A DNA stretch of 64,000 nucleotides from Burkholderiales bacterium. GTDB lineage: Bacteria > Pseudomonadota > Gammaproteobacteria > Burkholderiales > Burkholderiaceae_C. Shown in pieces: positions 63,647 through 64,000 of the stretch. The notes beneath the pieces are model-generated. The model had not been told where the DNA came from, searched no databases, and worked only from the letters and a program-made list of their open reading frames with translations. The position numbers were made by a program, and so were the translations under genes. Where the stretch lies: the NCBI GenBank assembly GCA_016192425.1, contig JACPUE010000052.1, forward strand, positions 40,601-104,600, in the 5' to 3' direction. Every line of letters starts with the position of its first letter. Position 1 is the first letter of the stretch.

Positions 63647-64000
63647 TTACTGGCGGCTCCATGCCGACTCGGAGAGCAGGCTCAGCCCGTCGCCATCCGA
63701 GTTGTGGGTCAAGGCGACCTCGAAGATCGTGATGCGTCCGCGCGCAGTGAGAGCCCGACGAATCACCCCCGCATCGAACGTGGCCAGGGTCTGGCGCTCG
63801 ACGGTAATACCGTCCTCCGTCGTCGTCCGGCCATCGCGTGGCACCGGCAACAGCGTGACCTGCTCCTTGCCGTTCAACGAGTAGCGCTTGTCGAGATAGG
63901 TCTGGATCAGCGACAGCACGCCATTGTTGAGGTAGAACAGGGTGACGTTGAGCTGGCTGCCATGCGGGTTGCTGGCGAGGCAGCCGGGCAACCGGTGCTC
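63647..64000 (-). CDS. unknown protein, C-terminal part, cut by window edge
   Basis: The frame is open from base 64000 to the stop at 63647, giving 117 C-terminal residues with no start inside the window. The visible text (LNVTLFYLNNGVLSLIQTYL, EQVTLLPVPRDGRTTTEDG, ITIFEVALTHNSDGD) matches no family I know. It reads in the same direction as the fusion gene and lies 21 bases upstream of it, so it is probably in the same operon. The cluster continues beyond the window. Confidence 0.6.
   Translation of the reverse strand, partial: EHRLPGCLASNPHGSQLNVTLFYLNNGVLSLIQTYLDKRYSLNGKEQVTLLPVPRDGRTTTEDGITVERQTLATFDAGVIRRALTARGRITIFEVALTHNSDGDGLSLLSESAWSRQ

Overview
The window is GC-rich DNA (roughly two thirds G+C by eye) with dense, often overlapping genes. 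The protein families, the rpmB-rpmG pair and a dispersed short repeat of the gctatcaaaattgatagct type point to a betaproteobacterium, most likely Comamonadaceae (Acidovorax-like). This is inference from family resemblance; no search was run. No rRNA, tRNA, CRISPR array, insertion sequence or prophage was seen.

Layout. (1) 1-1.32 kb: 3' end of trxB, then rpmB-rpmG and a bidirectional terminator. (2) 16.8-1.36 kb, minus strand: a 14-gene MSHA/type IV pilus-like operon (AAA ATPase, secretin, TPR protein, assembly ATPase, inner-membrane platform, PilM/N-, PilO- and PilP-like parts, three pilin-like proteins) that also contains a two-component system. Many junctions are ATGA overlaps. (3) 16.9-31.8 kb: housekeeping and signalling genes: an RNA m5C methyltransferase, an M48 membrane peptidase, an OmpR-type two-component pair divergent from a six-EF-hand protein, purN, a YceH-like protein, a PimC/PimD-like acyl-CoA dehydrogenase pair, an HNH protein, ribF, ileS and lspA.

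(4) 32.7-51.8 kb: an accessory quinoprotein oxidation island. A sigma-54 enhancer-binding activator is followed by two unknown AT-richer genes, a NosR-like flavin/Fe-S membrane protein, an ApbE flavin transferase and a cytochrome b561. Then come a PQQ alcohol dehydrogenase with the extra aspartate typical of lanthanide-dependent enzymes, two TonB-dependent receptors, a YVTN beta-propeller, a MxaJ/XoxJ-like binding protein, a PedF-like cytochrome c-550, a small cytochrome c and a DUF1097 protein. Six sites match the -24/-12 sigma-54 promoter pattern in front of these genes. Related GTTC-N7-GAAC-type inverted repeats lie near most of them, so the local activator probably controls the whole island.

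(5) 51.9 kb to the end, minus strand: a biosynthetic cluster cut by the window edge. Upstream to downstream it reads: an unknown partial gene; a TamH/PigE-type fusion of a thioester reductase and a class III aminotransferase; a ThiF/rhodanese activating enzyme, a JAMM protease and a ThiS/MoaD sulfur carrier; a tandem CaiB-type CoA-transferase; an acyl-AMP ligase; an MFS exporter; a GH88-like hydrolase; and an acyl-CoA dehydrogenase. Together they suggest activation and desaturation of an acyl chain, its conversion to an amine, and incorporation of sulfur from a protein thiocarboxylate. This combination does not match a pathway I know.

A dispersed repeat of about 56 bp occurs at least six times. 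Three copies lie inside coding genes and are translated in frame. Others supply a prepilin start region and the purN stop codon.
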